DNA from: Desulfovibrio intestinalis
Lineage (GTDB): Bacteria; Desulfobacterota; Desulfovibrionia; Desulfovibrionales; Desulfovibrionaceae
Direction of reading: 5' to 3'
NCBI RefSeq assembly: GCF_014202345.1
Contig: NZ_JACHGO010000005.1
Location: forward strand, 124,001 to 188,000
Length of the DNA stretch: 64,000 nt
Shown here: positions 33,920 to 42,100 of the stretch, piece by piece
Layout: each line of letters opens with the position of its first letter
Position numbering within the stretch: the stretch's first letter is position 1
The notes under the pieces: generated by a model
Databases searched by the model: none
Seen by the model: the letters and a program-made list of their open reading frames with translations, nothing else
Told to the model about the DNA's origin: nothing
Position numbers and translations under genes: made by a program

Positions 33920-35271
33920 TATTTTTGCTCGTTTATGTAGCTGTGCTGTTTTTGCATGCGTGGCTGACAGCAAGGCGCAGCCCTGACAGGGATACGTACT
34001 TTGTTAACGGACGCCGCAGCTCTGCAAACTTGGTGGCCTTGTCCATAGTCGCTTCCTGTGTGGGCGGTTCCGCCACAATGGGGATGGCTGGTCTGGCGTG
34101 GCAGGTGGGCACACCTGCCATCTGGTGGCTGATGTCAGGTTCGCTTGGGCTGATTCTTCTTAGTATCTTTCTGGCTCGTAAGGTTCGTGGCAGCGGCGCA
34201 ATGACCATGCCGGAAATGCTTACGACATTTTTGGGCGCTCCCAGCCGTGCTCTTGCCTCTGTCATCATTGTTACGGCATGGTTGGCAATTCTTGCAGCCC
34301 AGTTCAGTGCCCTGGCTACCATCATAGCCCCATTGGCAGATATTGATAAAAATGTGGCAATGTTTGTGGGCGCAATAGTGCTGGTGGGGCATACCCTGGC
34401 GGGCGGTCAGGCATCAGTAATGAAAACAGACCTCTGGCAATTCAGCATTCTGTTGCTCTCCCTTATGGTGGCTCTTATGCTCACACTGCATCTTGGCGGG
34501 GGACAGGCATTCGCCACTGTAAAGCTGGAAATTTTCAATGAGCAATTCCCCATATCAAAGCTGCGCTACTTCCTTTTGATTCTTGGCGGAAGTTATGTGG
34601 TTTGCCCCATGCTTTTTGGACGTCTGCTTACTGCTCGCAACGAGCAGGCCGCACGCAGGGGTGGGCTTATGGCTGCTGCGGGGCTTACACTTACAGCTGC
34701 GTTGATTGTGGCCCTTGGCATATCCTGTCGTGACCTTGTGCCTGTGGGTACGCCCCCGGAGCAGGTTTTGACCACAACATTACTGGCGCATCTGCCTTCC
34801 TGGGCGGCAACGCTTATTCTGCTGGGAATTTTCAGTGCCATTTTTTCCGCTGCGGATTCATGCCTGCTTACTGCGGCCTCTGTGTGCAGCAATGACATCC
34901 TGCGCCGCCCGGGAGTAATGACCTGCCGTCTTTGCCTGATTTTCCTCGGCGTTATGGGCCTAATTCTTGCTTTGCCTGGCAAAGGGATTCTTTCTTTGCT
35001 ACTCATGGCCAATGATATCTATGTATGCGGCGTCGTGCCTCCGGTTTTTGTGGGCATGCTTTTGCATAACAAGGCGCATTTTCACCCGTGGGGTATGGCA
35101 ATAGCCATTCTGGGAGGAGGCCTTTTGGGATTGACTGCCGCGCTCACTGGCGTGAGTAATTGGAGTTTTGCTGGCTTGATATTTTCGCTGGTTATGAGCC
35201 TTGCGTCTGCCCGTCGTCTTCCTCTCCCCGCGCAGAAGGAGGCAATGGCATCGGCAGACCCCGGAATATAA
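33916..35271 (+). CDS. sodium/solute symporter (SSS/SLC5 family) coupled to bioDA
   Basis: 451 residues, about 12-13 transmembrane helices (e.g. 1-16, 40-60, 70-90, 118-140, 150-170). Family features include YFVNGRRSSANLVALSIVASCVGGSATMG near the N-terminus and GIFSAIFSAADSCLLTAASVCSNDI in the middle, as in PutP/PanF relatives. It starts with GTG inside the bioDA stop (GTGA), a firm sign of translational coupling. Mammals take up biotin with an SLC5 member, so a biotin, dethiobiotin or pimelate-type substrate is attractive, but this is inferred from the operon alone; pantothenate or an amino acid are alternatives. Its 3' end overlaps the convergent small gene by 80 bases. Confidence 0.85.
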   Translation: MIFLLVYVAVLFLHAWLTARRSPDRDTYFVNGRRSSANLVALSIVASCVGGSATMGMAGLAWQVGTPAIWWLMSGSLGLILLSIFLARKVRGSGAMTMPEMLTTFLGAPSRALASVIIVTAWLAILAAQFSALATIIAPLADIDKNVAMFVGAIVLVGHTLAGGQASVMKTDLWQFSILLLSLMVALMLTLHLGGGQAFATVKLEIFNEQFPISKLRYFLLILGGSYVVCPMLFGRLLTARNEQAARRGGLMAAAGLTLTAALIVALGISCRDLVPVGTPPEQVLTTTLLAHLPSWAATLILLGIFSAIFSAADSCLLTAASVCSNDILRRPGVMTCRLCLIFLGVMGLILALPGKGILSLLLMANDIYVCGVVPPVFVGMLLHNKAHFHPWGMAIAILGGGLLGLTAALTGVSNWSFAGLIFSLVMSLASARRLPLPAQKEAMASADPGI

Positions 35272-35434
35272 GCCTCGTAGCAGTGGAGTCGGCCAATTCA
35301 GCGACATCCATAATTTTTTCGAGTAGCTCGAGAAGATAGAAACGGTCATTTTCGCAGCCGTCTTTAAAGTCGTCTTCCAATTGGCCGGAATTGATGTAGG
35401 CTTCTAAATTTTCCAAGTCTTTTACAGTCAGCAT
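35192..35434 (-). CDS. small acidic protein of unknown function
   Basis: 80 residues from the ATG at 35434, with AAGGA seven bases upstream. It is acidic and helical (MLTVKDLENLEAYINSGQLE..., FYLLELLEKIMDVAELADSTA), with a Pro/Glu-rich tail. No recognised domain. It lies directly after the LpdD-like gene (7-base overlap), so the two are likely co-translated. Its last 80 bases run antisense to the end of the symporter gene, so part of the C-terminal tail may not be under selection for protein. Confidence 0.55.
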   Translation of the reverse strand: MLTVKDLENLEAYINSGQLEDDFKDGCENDRFYLLELLEKIMDVAELADSTATRLIFRGLPMPLPPSARGEEDDGQTQGS

Positions 35435-35808
35435 GAACAATCCTTCGTAGGTTGCTTCAACCTTGCTATACAATTTTCCGTGAGGGAATCGGCGAGGCTG
35501 AGCACTCGCTCTATTTCCTCTTTGGTGATACAGTCAAAATGAATGCCAGCACTCACGCAAACTGTGCAATTTAGCTCACTTGCCATACGGTGAGCCATCT
35601 GTGCCGCTAACAAATCTTCGCGGTGCCCAGGGAGAGTAAGCAGATCATTCTGATTTTTTTTATTTACGGCATCGTGTGAACACGGGCTGGCCAAGGCAAC
35701 GGCTCCAATATGGGCTTGACCTCCACTGCACATGACCTGTAGGTCTCGCCCCTGATGCAGTACTCGCAGGGTAATGACAAGTCTGCCATGTTTGGCGGTC
35801 AGACGCAT
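35428..35808 (-). CDS. LpdD-like protein (prenylated-flavin chaperone family of gallate/hydroxyarylic decarboxylases)
   Basis: 126 residues. The second half (LPGHREDLLAAQMAHRMA, then VSAGIHFDCITKEEIERVLSL) follows the pattern I know from the small D subunit of gallate-type decarboxylases, which helps load prenylated FMN. The first half is a beta sheet (RLVITLRVLHQGRDLQVMCSGGQAHIGAVAL). Start ATG with GAGGGAG upstream. No UbiD or UbiX homologue is visible in the window, so it may serve an enzyme encoded elsewhere. An orphan member with another role is the alternative. Confidence 0.6.
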   Translation of the reverse strand: MRLTAKHGRLVITLRVLHQGRDLQVMCSGGQAHIGAVALASPCSHDAVNKKNQNDLLTLPGHREDLLAAQMAHRMASELNCTVCVSAGIHFDCITKEEIERVLSLADSLTENCIARLKQPTKDCSC

Positions 35809-36001
35809 GGGCTCCCTCGTGTGTATCTATTTGTCCAAATGAGCGGCCTGATCAACTTAGCTTAGGGGGCGTTGTCTCGCAAGCAGCATCATGGATCACG
35901 CAAAGCACATTTTTGTTCATAACATAGTTGAATATACCAATTAAATATATGTTAACAAAAATGCGCACATGATTTATAGTAAATACAAGTCTGCATTTTC
36001 A

Positions 36002-36036
36002 AAACATCATTATTCGGTCACAGAATAATGATGTTT
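36002..36036. repeat. perfect 14-bp inverted repeat in the fhs leader/promoter
   Basis: AAACATCATTATTC (36002-36015), 7-base loop, exact complement (36023-36036). With one bulged base four more pairs (TTTC/GAAA) extend it. Either a hairpin in the fhs 5' region or a protein-binding dyad. Confidence 0.85.
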
Positions 36037-36053
36037 GAAACAAGAAAAACATA

Positions 36054-36070
36054 TTTACCAATTTGGTAAA
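36054..36070. promoter_or_regulatory. TTTACCAA-T-TTGGTAAA palindrome (candidate operator)
   Basis: An odd-length 17-bp perfect palindrome 85 bases before the fhs start, of the size and symmetry of a dimeric repressor or activator site. The cognate factor is unknown. Confidence 0.55.
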
Positions 36071-36154
36071 ATTTCTTCACAGTTTTTTGCATTGGCTGAA
36101 AGTCTTTGCACCTAACCATACAATTTAAATAACAAACTATATTCTGGAGTTGCC

Positions 36155-37930
36155 ATGACGCTAGATCCTACAAAGAATCCCGATTGGAAGATCGCCCTGG
36201 ATGCGGAAAGCCGCATGAAGACAATTGAAACGCTGGCATCTGAATTGGGCCTTGAAAAGGCGGAACTGCTGCCTTATGGGCACTACATGGGGAAAATTGA
36301 GCAGCATGCAGTGATGCGCCGGCTGGAAAATCGCCCCAACGGAAAATACATCGATGTCACGGCGATCACGCCCACCCCACTGGGTGAGGGCAAATCCACA
36401 ACAACTATAGGCCTGGTACAGGGGCTTGCCCGGCGCGGCCAACGCTCTTCAGCGGCTATTCGCCAGCCATCCGGTGGCCCGACGATGGGTATGAAAGGTT
36501 CCGCCGCCGGAGGAGGCCTTTCGCAGTGCATTCCTCTGACGCCGTATTCGCTTAACTTCACGGGCGATCTTCATGCCGTGAGCGCTGCTCACAACCTGGG
36601 CATGACGGCTCTTACCGCCCGCATGCAGCATGAGCGCAATTATGATGACGCCACGCTTGAAAAACTCTCAGGAATGGCCCGTCTGAATATTGACCCCACG
36701 CGCGTCAATACGGGCTGGGTAATGGATTTTTGCGTTCAGGCTCTGCGAAACATTATTATTGGCATTGAGGGCGAAGGGCGTCGTAATGACGGCTTCATGA
36801 TGCGTTCGCATTTTGACATCACTGTTGCTTCTGAAGTCATGTGCATTCTCTCCATCGCTCGCGACCTTGGCGACCTGCGCCAACGTATTGGGCGTATGGT
36901 GCTCGCACATGACCGTAACGGCAAGCCCGTGACCACAAGCGATCTGGGCGTTGCTGGAGCCATGACCGCGTGGCTTGTCGAAGCTGTGAAGCCGAACCTT
37001 ATTCAGACCATTGAAGGTCAGCCGGTTTTTGTACATACCGGGCCCTTTGCCAACATTGCCCTTGGGCAGAGTTCGGTCATTGCAGACAGAGTCGCGCTCA
37101 AACTCAGCGGCTACCATGTGACAGAATCAGGATTTGCCTCTGAAATGGGCTATGAAAAATTCTGGAACCTCAAGTGCCATTACAGTGGGCTTACCCCGGA
37201 TGCGGCTGTGGTTGTGGCCACGGTTCGCGCGCTCAAAAATCACGGCGGCGCGCCACAGCCCAAGCCTGGTCAGCCGCTTCCTGAGCCCTATACAAGGGAA
37301 GATGTAGGTCTTGTAGAAGCGGGTTGCGCCAACTTGCTTCACCACCTTGGTGTTGTGCGCCGCTCTGGTGTGCCTGCAGTGGTTTGCATCAACAAATTCC
37401 ATACCGACACCAAGGCTGAAGTGGACGCCATCCGCCGTATATGTGAACAGGCGGGGGCCAGGGTGGCTTTGTCCGAGCATTGGGAAAAGGGTGGCGACGG
37501 TGCCCTTGAACTGGCTGACGCCGTTATGGACGCCTGCAAGGAAAAGAATGAATTCCGTCCCCTTTACGACTGGAAGCAGCCCATCACAGAGCGAATTGAA
37601 AGCATCGCGCGGAATGTCTATGGGGCAGATGGCGTGGAATTTGAGTCCCTCGCAAGCCAAAAGCTCAAGACCCTGCAAGAACGGCCAGATGCAAATGAAC
37701 TCGGCGTGTGCATGGTAAAAACCCAGTACTCTTTGTCTGACAACCCTTCGCTGAAGGGAGTGCCCACAGGTTGGAAACTGCATGTGCGCGATGTGCTTTT
37801 CTTTGGCGGTGCTGGCCTTGTCGCGCCTGTGGCTGGTGATATCAGCCTCATGCCCGGCACTGGTTCCAAGCCATCATTCCGCAATATTGATGTGGATGTA
37901 GACACGGGTAAGGTAACCGGGCTGTTCTAG
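36155..37930 (+). CDS. fhs: formate-tetrahydrofolate ligase
   Basis: 591 residues. P-loop TPLGEGKSTTTIGL, then PSGGPTMGMKGSAAGGG, RMVLAHDRNGKPVT, VVVATVRALKNHGG and MPGTGSKPSFRNIDVD at the C-terminus, all typical of Fhs, which charges formate onto tetrahydrofolate with ATP in the cytoplasm. In sulfate reducers this links formate to one-carbon units for purines, serine/glycine or a methyl-branch pathway. The ATG at 36155 follows GGAG. Monocistronic, with unusually structured flanks on both sides. Confidence 0.96.
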   Translation: MTLDPTKNPDWKIALDAESRMKTIETLASELGLEKAELLPYGHYMGKIEQHAVMRRLENRPNGKYIDVTAITPTPLGEGKSTTTIGLVQGLARRGQRSSAAIRQPSGGPTMGMKGSAAGGGLSQCIPLTPYSLNFTGDLHAVSAAHNLGMTALTARMQHERNYDDATLEKLSGMARLNIDPTRVNTGWVMDFCVQALRNIIIGIEGEGRRNDGFMMRSHFDITVASEVMCILSIARDLGDLRQRIGRMVLAHDRNGKPVTTSDLGVAGAMTAWLVEAVKPNLIQTIEGQPVFVHTGPFANIALGQSSVIADRVALKLSGYHVTESGFASEMGYEKFWNLKCHYSGLTPDAAVVVATVRALKNHGGAPQPKPGQPLPEPYTREDVGLVEAGCANLLHHLGVVRRSGVPAVVCINKFHTDTKAEVDAIRRICEQAGARVALSEHWEKGGDGALELADAVMDACKEKNEFRPLYDWKQPITERIESIARNVYGADGVEFESLASQKLKTLQERPDANELGVCMVKTQYSLSDNPSLKGVPTGWKLHVRDVLFFGGAGLVAPVAGDISLMPGTGSKPSFRNIDVDVDTGKVTGLF

Positions 37931-38155
37931 AGCTGATTCCCTTATGGATACGCTCTTCAGCCTGCAACCGTTTATGGTTGAAGATACGGTTCGTTAACGG
38001 CTGAAGACTACGAGAGTATTATTAAGCATCCTCAAGGTTTCGTGTTCTGTTTGCTTTGAGGATGCTCACAAAAACCGATAGTGTTTATTTGCCGTTTGAG
38101 CACCGCCGAGTAGTGGTGCTCAAACGGCAAAAAGCAATATTCTCAGTACAACTAC
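37931..38155. other. structured intergenic segment downstream of fhs
   Basis: Three nested or serial inverted repeats before a terminator: TCTTCAGCC/GGCTGAAGA with an inner AACCGT/ACGGTT (about 37953-38017); an 11-bp pair AGCATCCTCAA/TTGAGGATGCT (38025-38035, 38056-38066); and a 17-bp pair (38088-38131). No frame with a start and ribosome site. Could be a long structured 3' UTR or a small RNA gene ending at the 38156 terminator. Confidence 0.5.
38088..38131. repeat. perfect 17-bp inverted repeat downstream of fhs
   Basis: TTTGCCGTTTGAGCACC (38088-38104), 10-base loop, exact complement (38115-38131), followed by AGCAAT and not by a T tract. Confidence 0.9.
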
Positions 38156-38177
38156 GCGCTCTTACGAGCGCTTTTTT
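38156..38177 (+). terminator. intrinsic terminator
   Basis: GCGCTC (38156-38161), loop TTAC, GAGCGC (38166-38171), then TTTTTT. Ends either the fhs transcript (225 bases downstream) or a separate RNA. Confidence 0.9.
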
Positions 38178-38529
38178 GTATAGTTGATATACAGTTATAT
38201 ACGTTTGACACAATTGTAAGCAGAAGATATTTTTATAGTAAATAAATCTACTTAATAATTAAAAACAAAGGTGATACCGTAAAGAGACTGTGATTCCATC
38301 TGAGCCGTTGAAAACAATAACAAAATCTGCCAAATTTTTCCTATCTTAGTGTACTATCTATCAATTAATTATTTTCTTTATTCAAAAGCAATGTTTATGC
38401 GTGATCTGGGACTATTTGTATAGAAGTACCCACAAATTATGTCTATGTTTTGATTAAACGCGCAGTGAATTACTCTTTCACTTTCATTGAAAATGAATCA
38501 ATTTTATATGGTAGTTATGGGAGGAGTCT
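38178..38529. other. AT-rich region upstream of the YqiA-like gene, with a candidate promoter
   Basis: TTGACA (38205-38210), 17 bases and TATTTT (38228-38233) form a plausible sigma-70 promoter, which would give a leader of about 290 bases before the ATG at 38530. No gene or known riboswitch is recognised in that leader. Confidence 0.4.
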
Positions 38530-39090
38530 ATGATTGCCTATATTCATGGTTTTAACTCCAGTCCTGAAAGCAATACTTTTAAGTTGCTACGACAATTTTT
38601 TCCAGATGCTCAGGCACTGAATTATCCCTCCAGTGGTTTATTCCCCGAAAATCTTGCGCGACTGCAAAAACAGGCTCGCGCTCTGAGTATGCCCCCCGGC
38701 ACATCCTTGATTTTGGTCGGTTCATCACTTGGTGGGTTTTACGCATCTCAGTTGTCTGCACTGCTTGGGTGCAATTGCGCTCTTTTCAATCCTTCTGTTT
38801 GGCCTGCCCAGTCATTACGGCAATTTGTTGGCCCCAATACCTATTTTTACGGTGGTCAACACTGGGAATTCACGGAAGCAATGTGTGACAGTTATAGCAT
38901 TTTTTCTGATGTTCGAACTGCTCCCGTAAAACGCTTCTTGGTCCTGGGCTTGGCCGATACTTTGCTAAATCCCGAAGAAGCTCGCGCCTATTGGAAAAAT
39001 CACGCAGCTATTCATGAAACCAATGATGGTCATAGCCTGGCCGCATTGGACGACACTATTGTAAGCACACTGCGCAATTTACAGCAGTAG
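38530..39090 (+). CDS. YqiA-like alpha/beta hydrolase
   Basis: 186 residues, the size of the UPF0227/YqiA group. It starts with the family motif YIHGFNSSPES. Nucleophile Ser in VGSSLGGFYA (about 66), acid in GLADTLLNPE, and His in ETNDGHSLAAL. E. coli YqiA is an esterase of unclear physiological substrate. GGGAGGAGTCT just before the ATG is a very strong ribosome-binding site. It may be co-transcribed with the alpha-2-macroglobulin gene 39 bases downstream, which has its own GGAG. Confidence 0.8.
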   Translation: MIAYIHGFNSSPESNTFKLLRQFFPDAQALNYPSSGLFPENLARLQKQARALSMPPGTSLILVGSSLGGFYASQLSALLGCNCALFNPSVWPAQSLRQFVGPNTYFYGGQHWEFTEAMCDSYSIFSDVRTAPVKRFLVLGLADTLLNPEEARAYWKNHAAIHETNDGHSLAALDDTIVSTLRNLQQ

Positions 39091-39129
39091 GGCATATCCT
39101 TTCCCGTTTTTGTAACATGTGGAGATACT

Positions 39130-42100
39130 ATGTTTCATAAATACCTTGTATATAGCCTTGCGGTATGCACGCTGGTGATGGGCCTTGCGAGCGGTGCTGT
39201 TGCAGGCCCGGCCTACCGTATTGCTCAACCCAGCCAACCTGAAGCCGACAACTGGCGTAGAGCAGATGGTTTTTCCATAAGCTTTGAAGTTGATGTTGAG
39301 CGTTGCAAAAAGCAGTACGGCACAGACTGGTCACGCCAATGCTCCGGCCCGCCTGCTGGCCCGGAAGGGCATTTGGTTGAAGGCGTGCAAATGACCCCAG
39401 CTGTTCAAGGCCAATGGCGATGGGAATACGGCTCAACAATGGTTTTTCAGCCCGAAAAGCCCCTGCGCCCGCAGACCACATACACCATTTCGCTTGATAA
39501 AGTGTCTTTACCTTCACGCTATGAAGTAAATCGGCAGGTTCGTTATACGACACAGCCGCAAGCAGTACGGATCGGCAAGGAAACCTTCTGGACAGACCCT
39601 TCACCCAAGGGAGCTAACGCCGTTTCCGTACCAGTATATTTTATATGGCCTGTCAATCCGCAAAGTATGGAAGAAAATATAACCCTGCGGCCAAGTGATC
39701 CAAAGAGTGGCCTGGCCCTTGGCGCGCTTCGTTTTGTATGGAACGAACGACGCGACGAGGTTGTCGTTTCAGCCACTGTAACAGCACTCCCCAAAGATAA
39801 TGCTGCTGCCGTCATATCTGTCAAAGGCTTGCCCGGATTTATTGAAAAGAACAGTAAGCGTACAGTTAAAATTTCAAAGGCCAAAGGCTCGGAAAATTCC
39901 GAAACGCTGCTTTATATTACTGGCCGCGACCGCATTATGAATGTCAGTGATATTAGCGTGCGAGCCGCGTATGATAAGGGGCTGGACAAAGAATACCAGC
40001 TTGTGGTGAAGACCAGCTTACGCGTGCTGCCCTCAGAGGTGTTGCGCTTTCTGGATGTCATTCAGCTGCCAAGAAAAATTACGCCAGAAGCAGGGCAGGA
40101 AGCCAACTGGGAAAAAATGCCCGCCATCAGTGCCGCAGATATTGCGCATGGCGAAAAACTTCATCCCCAGCTTGTCCAGGCTGCGGACGAACCCACAGAT
40201 CAAGTTCTTTTGCGGGTAAAAGCAGCAGCCGGAAGAGGGTTGCTCACCGCTGTGAAGCCAGGGCTCACATCGACTGGTGGCTTTTCATTATCGGAAGTTC
40301 GCCGCTTTATCCTTACAGTCCCCGGTATGGGAGCAGAGCTTTCCTTTTTGCAGCCCGGCAACATTCTTGCGCTCAGTGGAGACAAGAAACTTGATATTTA
40401 TGCCTTGGGTCTGACTGATATTGATTGGCGCGCCGAGCGCGTGCGCGAACCCTTTATGGCCCTTTTGGCCAGGGGGGGCAGCTTTGAAGACCCCGATGCA
40501 GATTTTACTGTTCTGAGTGATGTCGTGCAGGGGCATATCAATGTGCCCAAGGGCGACCGTGAGAATACACCCGGCGAAGCCTTTTTTAGCGTTCTGGATA
40601 TGGCCCCGTTGTTACAAGGGCAGGATGGGCTGCGTCACGGTCTCATGCGCATGGTGCTTACCGGGCGCAATGGCGACAAACATGTAGCGGAAGCCACCCG
40701 GTTGCTGTTGATTACCGATATGGGCCTCAGCATGAAAACAGCTTCGGACGGAACCCGAGCGGTATTTGTGCAGAACATTGCAACGGGCAAGCCTGTGCCC
40801 AATGCTGAAGTGCGTCTGCTTGGGGCCAACGGGTTGCCAGTATGCAGCGCAACCACCAATCCACAGGGGCGTGCCGATCTGCCATCTACCGTTGGACTTG
40901 AAAGAGAAAAACGCCCGGTGGCCCTTGTGGCCCTTGCTGCGGCTCAAGGCGGCGGCCAGGATATGGCATGGCTTTCTCTTGACGACTATGCCCGTAACGT
41001 AGACTACAGCAATTTTTCAGTGTCGGGGCGTCATGCTGCAAGTAATGGCCTGAGTGCTTCAGTTTTTAGCCAACGAGGTCTATATCTGCTTGGGGAAACA
41101 CTGCATTTTGGCTGCATTGTACGCAGATTTGACTGGCAACCCTTGCCTGCTGATCTGCCGCTTGAAGCTGTGCTCGTAAGCCCTACAGGGGCGGAAGTCA
41201 TGCGGCGTTCCTTTACTGTAGGCCCTGAAGGGCTCCAGAATTTCACCTGGACCAGCACTGAGGATGCCGCAGTTGGGCAATACCGTATGGACATCCGTCT
41301 TGCCTCGGACAAACCAACCTATGGCGGGCCGATTCTTGGCAGCACTTCGACGAGGGTTGAAGAATTTCAGCCCGATACTTTGGCCTTGGCTGCAAACTTT
41401 GACCCCGGCGCTCCAAAAGGCTGGATTCGTACTGGCGAGAATATGCCTCCTGCGGTGGCAGTGGCACGGCTGGACAATCTTTACGGTGAACCTGCAACCA
41501 GCCACCGCATCCATACGGCTTTCCACGCGCGTAAGGGAGCGCTCCGGTTTCCCGGATATGAAGACTACACCTTCTATGATGCTTTATCTTCCGGCGCGCA
41601 GGATCAATACATTGACCTGCCTGACGTTTTTACTGACAGCAAAGGCTTTGCCAAGCTGGCTTTGCCTTTGGGCAAACTGCAAGGCAGCACTTTTTACGGA
41701 ACAGTGCTGATTGAAGGCTTTGAACCCACGGGCGGCAGGGCAGTCACCCGGCAGCTGTCAGCCCTGTTTTCACCGCTGGAAGTTGCCCTGGGCTACAAAC
41801 CGGAAGGGCAGGCCAACAACCTGGACTATGTGCCCCAAAATGCCAAAGCGTCATTACGACTGCTGGCCGTTAACAATGACCTTGCACCTGCAGGTTTGCG
41901 CGGTGCGGAGATAGTGTTTTCTGCCCGGCGTTATGTGAATAGCCTTGTTACAGATTCGCGCGGTGAATACCGTTATGATGCCACCCCGGTCGATACGGAA
42001 ATAACGCGCCAGACAGTTGATCTTGATCCAAAGGGGTTGGCCTGGCCCATGCCTACGGCCGAAGCCGGAGATTACCTGGTCACAGTTCGTCAGAACAACG

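Larger units (their letters stand above)
35809..36154. other. 346-bp AT-rich divergent region upstream of fhs
   Basis: No gene seen. It contains two symmetrical elements listed separately (36002-36036 and 36054-36070) and ends in a GGAG ribosome-binding site for fhs. Promoters of the LpdD-like pair and of fhs must lie here. Confidence 0.6.
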
